DNA of 5,324 bases from an uncultured Rivibacter sp. (lineage in GTDB: Bacteria > Pseudomonadota > Gammaproteobacteria > Burkholderiales > Burkholderiaceae). This document shows positions 1 through 5,324 of this stretch, piece after piece. The number at the start of each line of letters is the position of its first letter. The stretch's first letter is position 1. The stretch covers positions 1-5,324 of the forward strand of contig CAMLNA010000220.1 of NCBI GenBank assembly GCA_946481025.1. Reading direction: 5' to 3'. Below the pieces are notes generated by a model, which was not told the origin of the DNA, did no database searches, and saw only the letters and a program-made list of their open reading frames with translations. The translations under genes were made by a program, and so were the position numbers.

Positions 1-1532
1 CGCATGATCGCGCGCATGATCGATTCCTGCGAGGCCTCGGGGCCGGAAAGTTCGGCGACGAAGCTGCCCTCGTTCATCACGTAGATGCGGTCGCACATGC
101 CCAGCAGCTCGGGCATCTCGGACGAGATCATCACGACGCACTTGCCCTCGTCGGCCAGTTGCGCCATGAGCGAATAGATCTCGTACTTGGCGCCCACGTC
201 GATGCCGCGGGTGGGTTCGTCCAGGATCAGCACCTCGGGCTTGCCGAACAGCCACTTCGCCAGCACCACCTTCTGCTGGTTGCCGCCCGAGAGGTTGACC
301 ACCCGCTGCAGCACGTCGGCGCAGCGGATGTTGAGCTGGCGCTTCCAGGTGCTGGCCACGGCATATTCGCGGCCGCGGTCGATGACCGCGCGCTGCGACA
401 CGCCGGCCAGGTTCGCCAGGCTCACGTTGTGCTGGATGCTGTCTTCCAGCACGAGGCCCAGCCCCTTGCGGTCCTCGGTCACGTAGGCAAGGCCGGCGGC
501 AATGGCCTTCTGCACCGTGCTCACGTCCACGCTGCGGCCGTTCACCCGCACCTCGCCGCTGATGCGGCGCCCCCAGGAGCGGCCGAACACGCTCATCGCG
601 AGCTCGGTGCGGCCTGCACCCATGAGGCCGGCGACACCGACGATCTCGCCGCGGCGGGCGTGGAGGTTCACGCCCTTGACCACCATGCGGTCGTCGTGGA
701 TCGGATGGAACACCCGCCAGTCGCGCACCTCGAAGGCGACCTCGCCTGGGCGCGGTGTGCGGCGGGGGTAGCGGTCCTTCAGCTCGCGGCCGACCATGGC
801 GCGGATGATGCGGTCCTCGCTCACCGCGTCGCGCCGGCAGTCGAGGTTCTCGACAGTGGAGCCGTCGCGCAGCACGGTGATCGAGTCGGCCACGCGCGAG
901 ATCTCGTTGAGCTTGTGCGAAATGAGAATGCTCGCGATGCCGTGAGCCTTGAACTCCAGCAGCAGCGCCAGCAGCGCGTCGCTGTCGCGTTCGTTCAGGC
1001 TCGCGGTGGGCTCGTCGAGGATCAGGAGCCGCACGCGCTTCGACAGCGCCTTGGCGATCTCCACCAGTTGCTGCTTGCCGGTGCCCAGGTGCGTGACCAG
1101 CGTGTTCGGCGACTCGGCCAGCCCCACCTTGGCGAGCAGCTCCTGCGTCCTGCGGTAGGCGAGTGCCCAGTCGATGACGCCGCCGCTTGCCGGCTCGTTG
1201 CCGAGGAAGATGTTCTCGGCGATCGAGAGCAGCGGCACCAGCGCCAGCTCCTGGTGAATGATGACGATGCCCGCCTCTTCGCTGTCGGCGATGCCGGTGA
1301 AGCGGCGCTCGACGCCGTCGAAGCGGATCTCGCCTTCGTAGCTGCCGTGCGGGTACACGCCCGACAGCACCTTCATGAGGGTCGACTTGCCGGCGCCGTT
1401 TTCACCCACCACGGCATGGATCTCGCCGGCGCGCACCGAAAGGTTCACGTTGTCCAGCGCCACGACACCCGGAAAGGTCTTCCGGATGCCGTGCATTTCG
1501 AGCAGAGGAGACGAAGTCTGTGGCGGTTCCAT
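1..1532 (-). CDS. gguA: Sugar ABC transporter ATP-binding protein, GguA/MmsA type (3' end cut by window edge)
   Basis: Cytoplasmic ATPase that powers import of monosaccharides delivered by a periplasmic binding protein. The visible 510 codons hold two fused nucleotide-binding domains. Domain 1 has Walker [10 protein letters not shown] (43-51), Q-loop Gln94, a signature-like LGTGKQQ (149-155), Walker [12 protein letters not shown] (169-179, Glu174) and H-loop His206. Domain 2 has a degenerate Walker [10 protein letters not shown] (302-310, Arg in place of Lys), TEDRKGLGL (352-360), signature LSGGNQQK (414-421) and Walker [12 protein letters not shown] (435-445); its H-loop position reads ISSE, without His. 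This asymmetry is normal for the AraG/XylG/GguA family, usually about 500-515 residues, so only a few C-terminal residues should be missing. The start at 1532 gives an N-terminus ([13 protein letters not shown]) like relatives. Met13 is a less likely alternative. The ribosome binding site is weak. It follows chvE by 98 nt, the chvE-gguA order of Agrobacterium; the permease is expected next, outside the window. Confidence 0.95.
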   Translation of the reverse strand, partial: MEPPQTSSPLLEMHGIRKTFPGVVALDNVNLSVRAGEIHAVVGENGAGKSTLMKVLSGVYPHGSYEGEIRFDGVERRFTGIADSEEAGIVIIHQELALVPLLSIAENIFLGNEPASGGVIDWALAYRRTQELLAKVGLAESPNTLVTHLGTGKQQLVEIAKALSKRVRLLILDEPTASLNERDSDALLALLLEFKAHGIASILISHKLNEISRVADSITVLRDGSTVENLDCRRDAVSEDRIIRAMVGRELKDRYPRRTPRPGEVAFEVRDWRVFHPIHDDRMVVKGVNLHARRGEIVGVAGLMGAGRTELAMSVFGRSWGRRISGEVRVNGRSVDVSTVQKAIAAGLAYVTEDRKGLGLVLEDSIQHNVSLANLAGVSQRAVIDRGREYAVASTWKRQLNIRCADVLQRVVNLSGGNQQKVVLAKWLFGKPEVLILDEPTRGIDVGAKYEIYSLMAQLADEGKCVVMISSEMPELLGMCDRIYVMNEGSFVAELSGPEASQESIMRAIM

Positions 1533-1551
1533 GACAGCGGTCTGTTCCAGC

Positions 1552-1631
1552 GGGCGCCGCGGATCCGGCTTTGCCGGTCCGCCAGCGTCGGCCCCTTGAG
1601 GGGCCGCGCCGAAGGCGCTACGGGGGTGGGC
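1552..1631. repeat. Intergenic repeat, long copy, directly after the chvE stop codon
   Basis: This 80-nt element fills most of the gap between chvE and the ATPase gene. It shares three blocks, in the same order and orientation, with the gap upstream of chvE: 18 nt GGGCGCCGCGGATCCGGC (1552-1569, equal to 2736-2753), 10 nt CGAAGGCGCT (1610-1619, equal to 2764-2773) and 9 nt GGGGTGGGC (1623-1631, equal to 2777-2785). Base 1631 is the last base of the chvE stop codon, so the element abuts the gene. Compared with the short copy it carries about 30 extra bases in the middle. It resembles dispersed GC-rich intergenic repeats that I recall from Comamonadaceae genomes; that resemblance is from memory and unchecked. 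Confidence 0.75.
1561..1618 (-). promoter_or_regulatory. Three tandem stem-loops between chvE and the ATPase gene
   Basis: Read in the direction of transcription, three hairpins follow chvE. The first pairs GCGCC with GGCGC around a 3-nt loop (1618-1606). The second is a perfect 7-bp stem, CGGCCCC/GGGGCCG, with a TCAA loop (1606-1589), sharing base 1606 with the first. The third is a 5-bp CCGGC/GCCGG stem with an AAA loop (1577-1565), extendable to 8 bp with one bulge (1580-1561). None is followed by a T-run, so they do not look like a standard intrinsic terminator. A plausible role is protecting the 3' end of the binding-protein message and lowering expression of the downstream ATPase, as hairpins after binding-protein genes do in other ABC operons. 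The pairing is read from the sequence; the role is inferred. Confidence 0.55.
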
Positions 1632-2695
1632 TACTTCAGCTGGTTTTCCTTGTAGTAGCCGCTGCCCACGAGCACCTGCTTCCAGTTCGAAGCATCCACG
1701 CTCACCGGCTTCAGCAGGTACGAGGGCACCACCTTCACGCCGTTGTTGTAGGTCTTGGTGTCGTTGATGGTCGGCGGCTTGCCGGCCAGCACCGCGTCGA
1801 CCAGGTCCACCGTCACCTTGGCGAGTTCACGCGTGTCCTTGAACACCGTCGAATACTGCTCGCCGCGCAGGATGGACTTCACCGACGGGATCTCGGCGTC
1901 CTGGCCGCTCACCACCGGCATCGGCTGCTTCGGCGTGCCGTAGCCCACGCCCTTCAGTGACGACAGAATGCCGATCGACAGGCCGTCGTAGGGGCTCAGC
2001 ACCGCATCGACCCGCGCGCCGGTGTAGTAGGCCGACAGCAGGTTGTCCATGCGGGCCTGAGCCACCGCGCCGTCCCAGCGCAGCGTCCCCACCTTGTCCA
2101 TGCCCATCTGCTTGCTGCGCACCACCAGCTTGCCGCTGTCGATGTAGGGCTTGAGCACGCTCATGGCGCCGTCGTAGAAGAAGAAGGCGTTGTTGTCGTC
2201 GGGCGAGCCGCCGAACAGCTCGATGTTGAACGGGCCCTTGCCCTGCTTCAGGCCGAGCTTGTCGACGATGGAGTTGGCCTGCAGCACCCCCACCTGGAAG
2301 TTGTCGAAGGTGGTGTAGTAGTCCACGTTCTTCGAGCTGCGGATCAGGCGGTCGTAGGCGATGACCTTCACGCCCTTGTCAGCAGCCTTTTGCAGCGCGT
2401 TCGACAGCGTGGTGCCGTCGATGGCCGCGATCACCAGCACCTTCGCGCCCTTGGTGATCATGTTTTCAACCTGGGCCAGCTGGTTCGGAATGTCGTCTTC
2501 CGCGAACTGCAGGTCGGTCTTGTAGCCTTTGGCCTGGAAGTACTTGACCATGCTCTCGCCGTCCGAGATCCATCGCGACGACGACTTGGTCGGCATTGCG
2601 ATGCCGACGGTGCCCTTGTCCTGGGCGGCTGCAGGCTGCAATGCGGCCAGCAGCACCACAGCGCCCGCCGCGAACAGAGAAATCAATCGCTTCAT
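1631..2695 (-). CDS. chvE: Periplasmic multiple-monosaccharide-binding protein, ChvE type
   Basis: Periplasmic type I sugar-binding protein that captures aldose monosaccharides and hands them to the ABC importer. In Agrobacterium, ChvE also passes sugar signals to the VirA sensor kinase. The protein is 354 residues, which I recall as the length of Agrobacterium ChvE, and many stretches look the same: [10 protein letters not shown] (34-43, one residue different), AYDRLI (113-118), [12 protein letters not shown] (159-170), [13 protein letters not shown] (196-208), [10 protein letters not shown] (233-242), SGQDAE (263-268) and KDTRELAK (286-293). A signal peptide is clear: MKR, a hydrophobic core, and cleavage predicted after AAA at residue 24, leaving a mature start QDKG. 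It lies between the YtfQ-like gene and the ATPase that is its usual partner. The start is fixed by a strong GAGGAG site. No VirA-like sensor is in the window, so a signalling role here is open. Family and subfamily are secure; ligand range is inferred. Confidence 0.96.
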   Translation of the reverse strand: MKRLISLFAAGAVVLLAALQPAAAQDKGTVGIAMPTKSSSRWISDGESMVKYFQAKGYKTDLQFAEDDIPNQLAQVENMITKGAKVLVIAAIDGTTLSNALQKAADKGVKVIAYDRLIRSSKNVDYYTTFDNFQVGVLQANSIVDKLGLKQGKGPFNIELFGGSPDDNNAFFFYDGAMSVLKPYIDSGKLVVRSKQMGMDKVGTLRWDGAVAQARMDNLLSAYYTGARVDAVLSPYDGLSIGILSSLKGVGYGTPKQPMPVVSGQDAEIPSVKSILRGEQYSTVFKDTRELAKVTVDLVDAVLAGKPPTINDTKTYNNGVKVVPSYLLKPVSVDASNWKQVLVGSGYYKENQLK

Positions 2696-2703
2696 GTACT
2701 CGT

Positions 2704-2709
2704 CTCCTC
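2704..2709 (-). promoter_or_regulatory. Strong ribosome binding site of chvE
   Basis: GAGGAG lies 8 nt upstream of the ATG at 2695, in the context ACAACGAGGAGAC. It confirms the start of chvE. The same ACAA-N-GAGGAGAC string precedes the YtfQ-like gene, while the dehydrogenase and ATPase starts have no comparable site. Confidence 0.8.
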
Positions 2710-2735
2710 GTTGTAGTGCAGCGTCCCAACCCCGT

Positions 2736-2785
2736 GGGCGCCGCGGATCCGGCGCTACCGGTTCGAAGGCGCTTCTGGGGTGGGC
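2736..2785. repeat. Intergenic repeat, short copy, 4 nt after the YtfQ-like gene
   Basis: A 50-nt version of the element at 1552-1631, sharing its 18-nt, 10-nt and 9-nt blocks in the same order but lacking the central TTGA-loop hairpin. It has its own folding potential: GCGCC (2738-2742) can pair with GGCGC (2751-2755) around GCGGATCC, and GAAG with CTTC around GCG (2765-2775). No T-run follows, so a terminator is not supported. It starts 4 nt beyond the stop codon of the upstream binding-protein gene, the same placement as the long copy. Confidence 0.7.
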
Positions 2786-2789
2786 GGAA

Positions 2790-3752
2790 TCAATACTTGC
2801 GTTTCGGGAATTCTTTCGCCGCTACTTCCATCGGGAAGATGGACTCCTCGGTGACGATGCGCTTGGGCAGCGTCTTGCCGGCCTTCAGGTCCTTCACGGC
2901 CTGCATGAGCTGGGGTCCGAGCAGCGGGCTGCATTCGATGCTCACGTTGAGCTTGCCGGCCATCATGGCCTCGAAGGCGCCCTTCACCGCATCGATCGAG
3001 ATGATGATGATGTCCTTGGCGGGCTTCAGGCCCGCTTCCTCGATGGCCTGGATGGCGCCGATGGCCATGTCGTCGTTGTGCGCGTAGAGCACGTTGATCT
3101 TCTTGCCCTCGGCCTTCAGGAAGGCTTCCATCACTTCCTTGCCCTTGGCGCGGGTGAAGTCGCCGGTCTGCGAGCGGATGACCTTGAAGCGCGGCTGCGC
3201 CTTGATGATCTCCTCGAAGCCCTTCTTGCGGTCGATGGCCGGCGCCGAACCCACCGTGCCCTGCAGCTCGACGATGTTCACGTCGCCGGTGGCCTTGTAG
3301 TTCTCGAGCAGCCAGCGGCCCGCCTTGCGGCCTTCCTCGACGAAGTCGGAGCCCATGAAGGTGACCCACAGCGATTCGTCCTTCTCGTTGACGGCGCGGT
3401 CGGTCAGGATCACCGGGATCTTCGCGGCCTTGGCCTCGCGCAGCACCGTGCCCCAGCCCGACTCGACGACCGGCGAGAACGCGATCACGTCGACCTTCTG
3501 CGCGATGAACGAGCGGATCGCCTTGATCTGGTTCTCCTGCTTCTGCTGCGCATCGGAGAACTTGAGATCGATGCCTTGTTCCTTGGCGGCCGACTTGATC
3601 GACTCGGTGTTGGCCGTGCGCCATTCGCTTTCGGCGCCGATCTGCGAAAAGCCCAGCACGATCTTCTTCTGTGCCAGGGCGTGTAGCGGCAAGCCGGCGC
3701 TCATCGCGGCGGCGGCCAGGGAAGTCACAACGATGCGTCGGTTCTGGTTCAT
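2790..3752 (-). CDS. ytfQ: Periplasmic sugar-binding protein, YtfQ-like (galactofuranose-binding family)
   Basis: Periplasmic substrate-binding protein of the ribose/galactose-binding (type I) fold. It closely resembles E. coli YtfQ, the galactofuranose-binding protein of the YtfQRT-YjfF importer, in length (320 residues against about 318) and in motifs: [12 protein letters not shown] (34-45), [14 protein letters not shown] (69-82), VELQGTVG (161-168), AIDRKKGF (172-179), [17 protein letters not shown] (193-209) and [14 protein letters not shown] (224-237). The signal peptide is MNQNRR, a hydrophobic core, and likely cleavage after ALA at residue 27. The paired arginines at 5-6 are followed by IVV, only a weak match to a Tat motif. 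It lies 81 nt after the dehydrogenase and 94 nt before chvE. No YtfR-type ATPase of its own is visible, so it may feed the downstream ATPase or partners outside the window. The ligand is inferred: a furanose-form sugar such as galactofuranose or arabinofuranose is plausible. Confidence 0.93.
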   Translation of the reverse strand: MNQNRRIVVTSLAAAAMSAGLPLHALAQKKIVLGFSQIGAESEWRTANTESIKSAAKEQGIDLKFSDAQQKQENQIKAIRSFIAQKVDVIAFSPVVESGWGTVLREAKAAKIPVILTDRAVNEKDESLWVTFMGSDFVEEGRKAGRWLLENYKATGDVNIVELQGTVGSAPAIDRKKGFEEIIKAQPRFKVIRSQTGDFTRAKGKEVMEAFLKAEGKKINVLYAHNDDMAIGAIQAIEEAGLKPAKDIIIISIDAVKGAFEAMMAGKLNVSIECSPLLGPQLMQAVKDLKAGKTLPKRIVTEESIFPMEVAAKEFPKRKY

Positions 3753-3758
3753 TGATGT

Positions 3759-3764
3759 CTCCTC
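3759..3764 (-). promoter_or_regulatory. Strong ribosome binding site of the YtfQ-like gene
   Basis: GAGGAG ends 6 nt before the ATG at 3752, in the context ACAATGAGGAGAC. It fixes the start of the gene and closely matches the site in front of chvE. Confidence 0.8.
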
Positions 3765-3833
3765 ATTGTTCGACGGTGCATTGCGGGAAGGAAAACTGCG
3801 GTGAGGCGGAGGGTGGCTCCTTTCGGATCGGAG

Positions 3834-5273
3834 TCAGGCCAGGCCGGCGTGCGTGTACGCCGTCTTGACCGTGGTGTAGAACTCGGCGGCATAGCGGCCC
3901 TGCTCGCGCGGGCCGTAGCTCGAGCCCTTGCGGCCACCGAAGGGCACGTGGAAGTCCACGCCGGCGGTCGGCAGGTTCACCATCACCATGCCCACCTGCG
4001 CGTGCCGCTTGAAGTGCGTGGCCTGCGCGAGCGAGGTGGTGCAGATGCCCGCGCACAGGCCGAAGGGCGTGTCGTTGGCCAGTGCGAGCGCGTGTTCGTA
4101 GCTGTCGGCGCGGATCACGCAGGCCACCGGGCCGAAGATCTCTTCGCGGGCGATGCGGTGCTCCGGCTGCGCAAGAAACAGCGCCGGGCTCATGTAGTGG
4201 CCCTCCGTGTCGCGCTTCAGGCGTTCGCCGCCGCACAGCCATTCGGCGCCTTCGCTGCGGCCGATCTCCACGTAGGCGAGGTCCTGCTCCAGCTGGGCCT
4301 GGCTCACCACCGGCCCGATCTCGGTGCCGCGCTTGAGCGCATGGTCGGTCACCAGCGCCTCGGTGCGCTCGCGCAGCCGCCGCACGAAGCGGTCGTGGAT
4401 GCCGGCTTCCACGATGAGCCGGCTCGACGCCGTGCAGCGCTGGCCGGTCGAGAAGTAGGCGCCCTGCACCGCGCAGTCCACCGCGCGCTCGAGGTCGGCG
4501 TCGTTGCACACGACCAGCGGGTTCTTGCCGCCCATCTCGAGCTGCACCTTGGCACGGCGCTCGGCCGCGCCCTTCAGGATGCTTTCACCCACGCCCACCG
4601 AGCCGGTGAAGCTGATCGCATCGACCAGCGGGCTGTCCACGAGCGTCTGCCCCACCATGCGGCCCGAGCCCATGACGAGGTTGAACACCCCCGCCGGCAG
4701 GCCGGAGCGGCTGATGATCTCGGCCAGCGCCCAGCCGCAGCCCGGCACCAGCTCGGCCGGCTTGAACACCACCGTGTTGCCGTAGGCCAGCGCCGGCGCG
4801 ATCTTCCAGGCGGGGATGGCCAGCGGGAAGTTCCAGGGGGCGATGAGGCCCACCACACCCACCGGCTCGCGGGTCACGTCCACGTCGATGCCGGGGCGCA
4901 CCGAGGCGAGCCGCTCGCCGGGGATGCGCAGCGCCTCGCCGGCGAAGAACTTGAAGATCTGCCCCGCGCGCGCCGCTTCGCCCACGCCTTCGGGCAGTGT
5001 CTTGCCTTCTTCGCGCGACAGCAGGCGGCCGAGCTCGTCCTTGCGCGCCAGGATCTCGGTGCCGATCGCATCGAGCACCTCGAAGCGCCGCTGAGGCGTG
5101 CTGTGGGCCCAGCTCTCGCGGGCATCGGCCGCGGCGCGGATGGCGGTTTCGGTCTGCGCCGCGTCGGCCCGCGCGAACTCGCCCACCACGTCGGCGAGGT
5201 CCGACGGGTTCTCGCTCACGCCGATGGTCACGCCGGTTTCCCAGCGCCCGTTGATGTAGTGCTTGAAAGTCAT
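3834..5273 (-). CDS. Aldehyde dehydrogenase, probable 2-oxoglutarate semialdehyde (2,5-dioxovalerate) dehydrogenase
   Basis: Cytoplasmic NAD(P)+-dependent aldehyde dehydrogenase of 479 residues, a complete family length. Visible active-site elements are APWNFP with the oxyanion Asn148, FKPAE with cofactor-binding Lys171 and Glu174, the FTGS turn (222-225), general base Glu246 in LEMGGKNP, catalytic Cys280 in TGQRCTASSR, EEIFGP with Glu378, and the C-terminal VPFGGRKGSSYG (443-454). Glu174 is compatible with use of NAD+. The central region (KIAPALAYGNTVVFKPAE; LEMGGKNP; STGQRCTASSR) resembles the YcbD/GucD group of 2-oxoglutarate semialdehyde dehydrogenases of sugar-acid catabolism more than succinate-semialdehyde or betaine-aldehyde enzymes. 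Its place ahead of sugar-uptake genes supports a role as the last step of a non-phosphorylative pentose or glucarate/galactarate route yielding 2-oxoglutarate. The start suits the family (MTFKHYINGRW), though the ribosome binding site (GGGGTG) is weak. Family is secure; exact substrate is inferred. Confidence 0.93.
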   Translation of the reverse strand: MTFKHYINGRWETGVTIGVSENPSDLADVVGEFARADAAQTETAIRAAADARESWAHSTPQRRFEVLDAIGTEILARKDELGRLLSREEGKTLPEGVGEAARAGQIFKFFAGEALRIPGERLASVRPGIDVDVTREPVGVVGLIAPWNFPLAIPAWKIAPALAYGNTVVFKPAELVPGCGWALAEIISRSGLPAGVFNLVMGSGRMVGQTLVDSPLVDAISFTGSVGVGESILKGAAERRAKVQLEMGGKNPLVVCNDADLERAVDCAVQGAYFSTGQRCTASSRLIVEAGIHDRFVRRLRERTEALVTDHALKRGTEIGPVVSQAQLEQDLAYVEIGRSEGAEWLCGGERLKRDTEGHYMSPALFLAQPEHRIAREEIFGPVACVIRADSYEHALALANDTPFGLCAGICTTSLAQATHFKRHAQVGMVMVNLPTAGVDFHVPFGGRKGSSYGPREQGRYAAEFYTTVKTAYTHAGLA

Positions 5274-5286
5274 GACAGCACCCCGC

Positions 5287-5302
5287 TCGCCGAGTACGGC
5301 GA
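5287..5302. promoter_or_regulatory. Inverted repeat in the dehydrogenase leader (start-proximal)
   Basis: A perfect 6-bp inverted repeat, TCGCCG-AGTA-CGGCGA, begins 14 nt upstream of the dehydrogenase ATG. In the transcript it would form a hairpin with a 4-nt loop just before the weak ribosome binding site, or in DNA it could be half of an operator. Neither role can be decided from the sequence alone. Confidence 0.4.
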
Positions 5303-5303
5303 T

Positions 5304-5322
5304 CGACCCTCCGGGAGGGTCG
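5304..5322. promoter_or_regulatory. Near-perfect palindrome in the dehydrogenase leader (start-distal)
   Basis: CGACCCTCC (5304-5312) and GGAGGGTCG (5314-5322) are 9-bp arms around a single base, lying 31-49 nt upstream of the dehydrogenase start and one base from the neighbouring inverted repeat. As RNA it would fold as a 7-bp stem with a 5-nt loop. No T-run follows on either visible side, so an intrinsic terminator is not supported. A regulator operator, a leader hairpin or part of a dispersed intergenic repeat are all possible. The window ends 2 nt beyond it. Confidence 0.45.
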
Positions 5323-5324
5323 GG

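Noticed and set aside
302..1532. Possible inactivating changes in the ATPase (second Walker A lacks Lys, domain 1 signature reads LGTGKQQ, domain 2 lacks the H-loop His)
   Set aside because: Asymmetric domains of this kind are usual in the two-domain sugar ATPases, so this is not evidence for a broken gene.
1561..1618. Rho-independent terminator between chvE and the ATPase gene
   Set aside because: The hairpins are strong but no T-run follows any of them on the minus strand, so transcription probably continues into the ATPase gene, at least in part.
159..1655. A 498-codon open frame on the plus strand, with smaller ones in the same region
   Set aside because: It lies antisense to the ATPase gene, whose frame is intact and carries every expected motif. 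The predicted protein is low-complexity and rich in His, Ala, Val and Arg with no recognisable domain, typical of frames opposite a GC-rich gene.
2755..3624. A 289-codon minus-strand frame overlapping the YtfQ-like gene
   Set aside because: It is a shifted frame of a gene whose own frame has a signal peptide, a strong ribosome binding site and clear family motifs. The shifted product is Arg/Gly/His-rich and unrecognisable.
2529..3686. A 385-codon open frame on the plus strand
   Set aside because: It runs antisense across the YtfQ-like gene and the start of chvE, has a composition typical of antisense frames, and has no recognisable domain.
3753..3833. Promoter or terminator between the dehydrogenase and the YtfQ-like gene
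   Set aside because: Only a weak CTCC/GGAG pairing and one short T-run within GCAGTTTTCCTT are visible. No pair of -35 and -10 boxes at proper spacing could be found.
3763..4509. A 248-codon minus-strand frame inside and past the dehydrogenase gene
   Set aside because: It is out of frame with an intact, motif-complete dehydrogenase, and its Arg/Ala-rich product is the expected shadow.

Overview
The window is a GC-rich stretch of bacterial chromosome in which all four genes lie on the minus strand and read from high to low coordinates. In transcription order they are a 2-oxoglutarate semialdehyde-type aldehyde dehydrogenase (5273-3834), a YtfQ-like periplasmic sugar-binding protein (3752-2790), a ChvE-type periplasmic sugar-binding protein (2695-1631), and a two-domain sugar ABC transporter ATPase of the GguA/MmsA type (1532 to beyond base 1). 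Only the ATPase is cut, and it loses just its last few residues at the window edge. The strong C/G bias at third codon positions, the protein subfamilies and the style of the intergenic repeats suggest a betaproteobacterium of the Burkholderiales, probably Comamonadaceae (Variovorax/Acidovorax-like). That placement rests on pattern memory, not on a search.

The genes are separated by only 81, 94 and 98 nt, with no strong intrinsic terminator, so they probably form one sugar uptake and catabolism operon. The binding proteins capture monosaccharides in the periplasm and the ATPase drives import. The permease is not in the window and is expected just past base 1, as in the chvE-gguA-gguB order of Agrobacterium. 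The dehydrogenase would carry out the last step of a non-phosphorylative pentose or sugar-acid route, 2-oxoglutarate semialdehyde to 2-oxoglutarate. The other enzymes of such a route are not in view.

The intergenic DNA holds the least ordinary content. The gaps after the two binding-protein genes each carry a copy of the same GC-rich repeat, starting at or 4 nt past the stop codon: 1552-1631 (long, with three consecutive stem-loops) and 2736-2785 (short). The gap between the dehydrogenase and the first binding protein (3753-3833) has no copy and no clear promoter. Upstream of the dehydrogenase, at the right edge, two adjacent inverted repeats (5287-5302 and 5304-5322) fill most of the visible leader. 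Both binding-protein genes have a strong GAGGAG ribosome binding site in a shared context, whereas the dehydrogenase and ATPase have weak ones. This fits the usual excess of binding protein over the membrane complex.

I see no RNA gene, insertion sequence, CRISPR array or phage gene. The large open frames on the plus strand are shadows of the minus-strand genes. I find no clearly new system. The points most worth following are two binding proteins of different subfamilies ahead of one ATPase, and the repeat placed after each of them.
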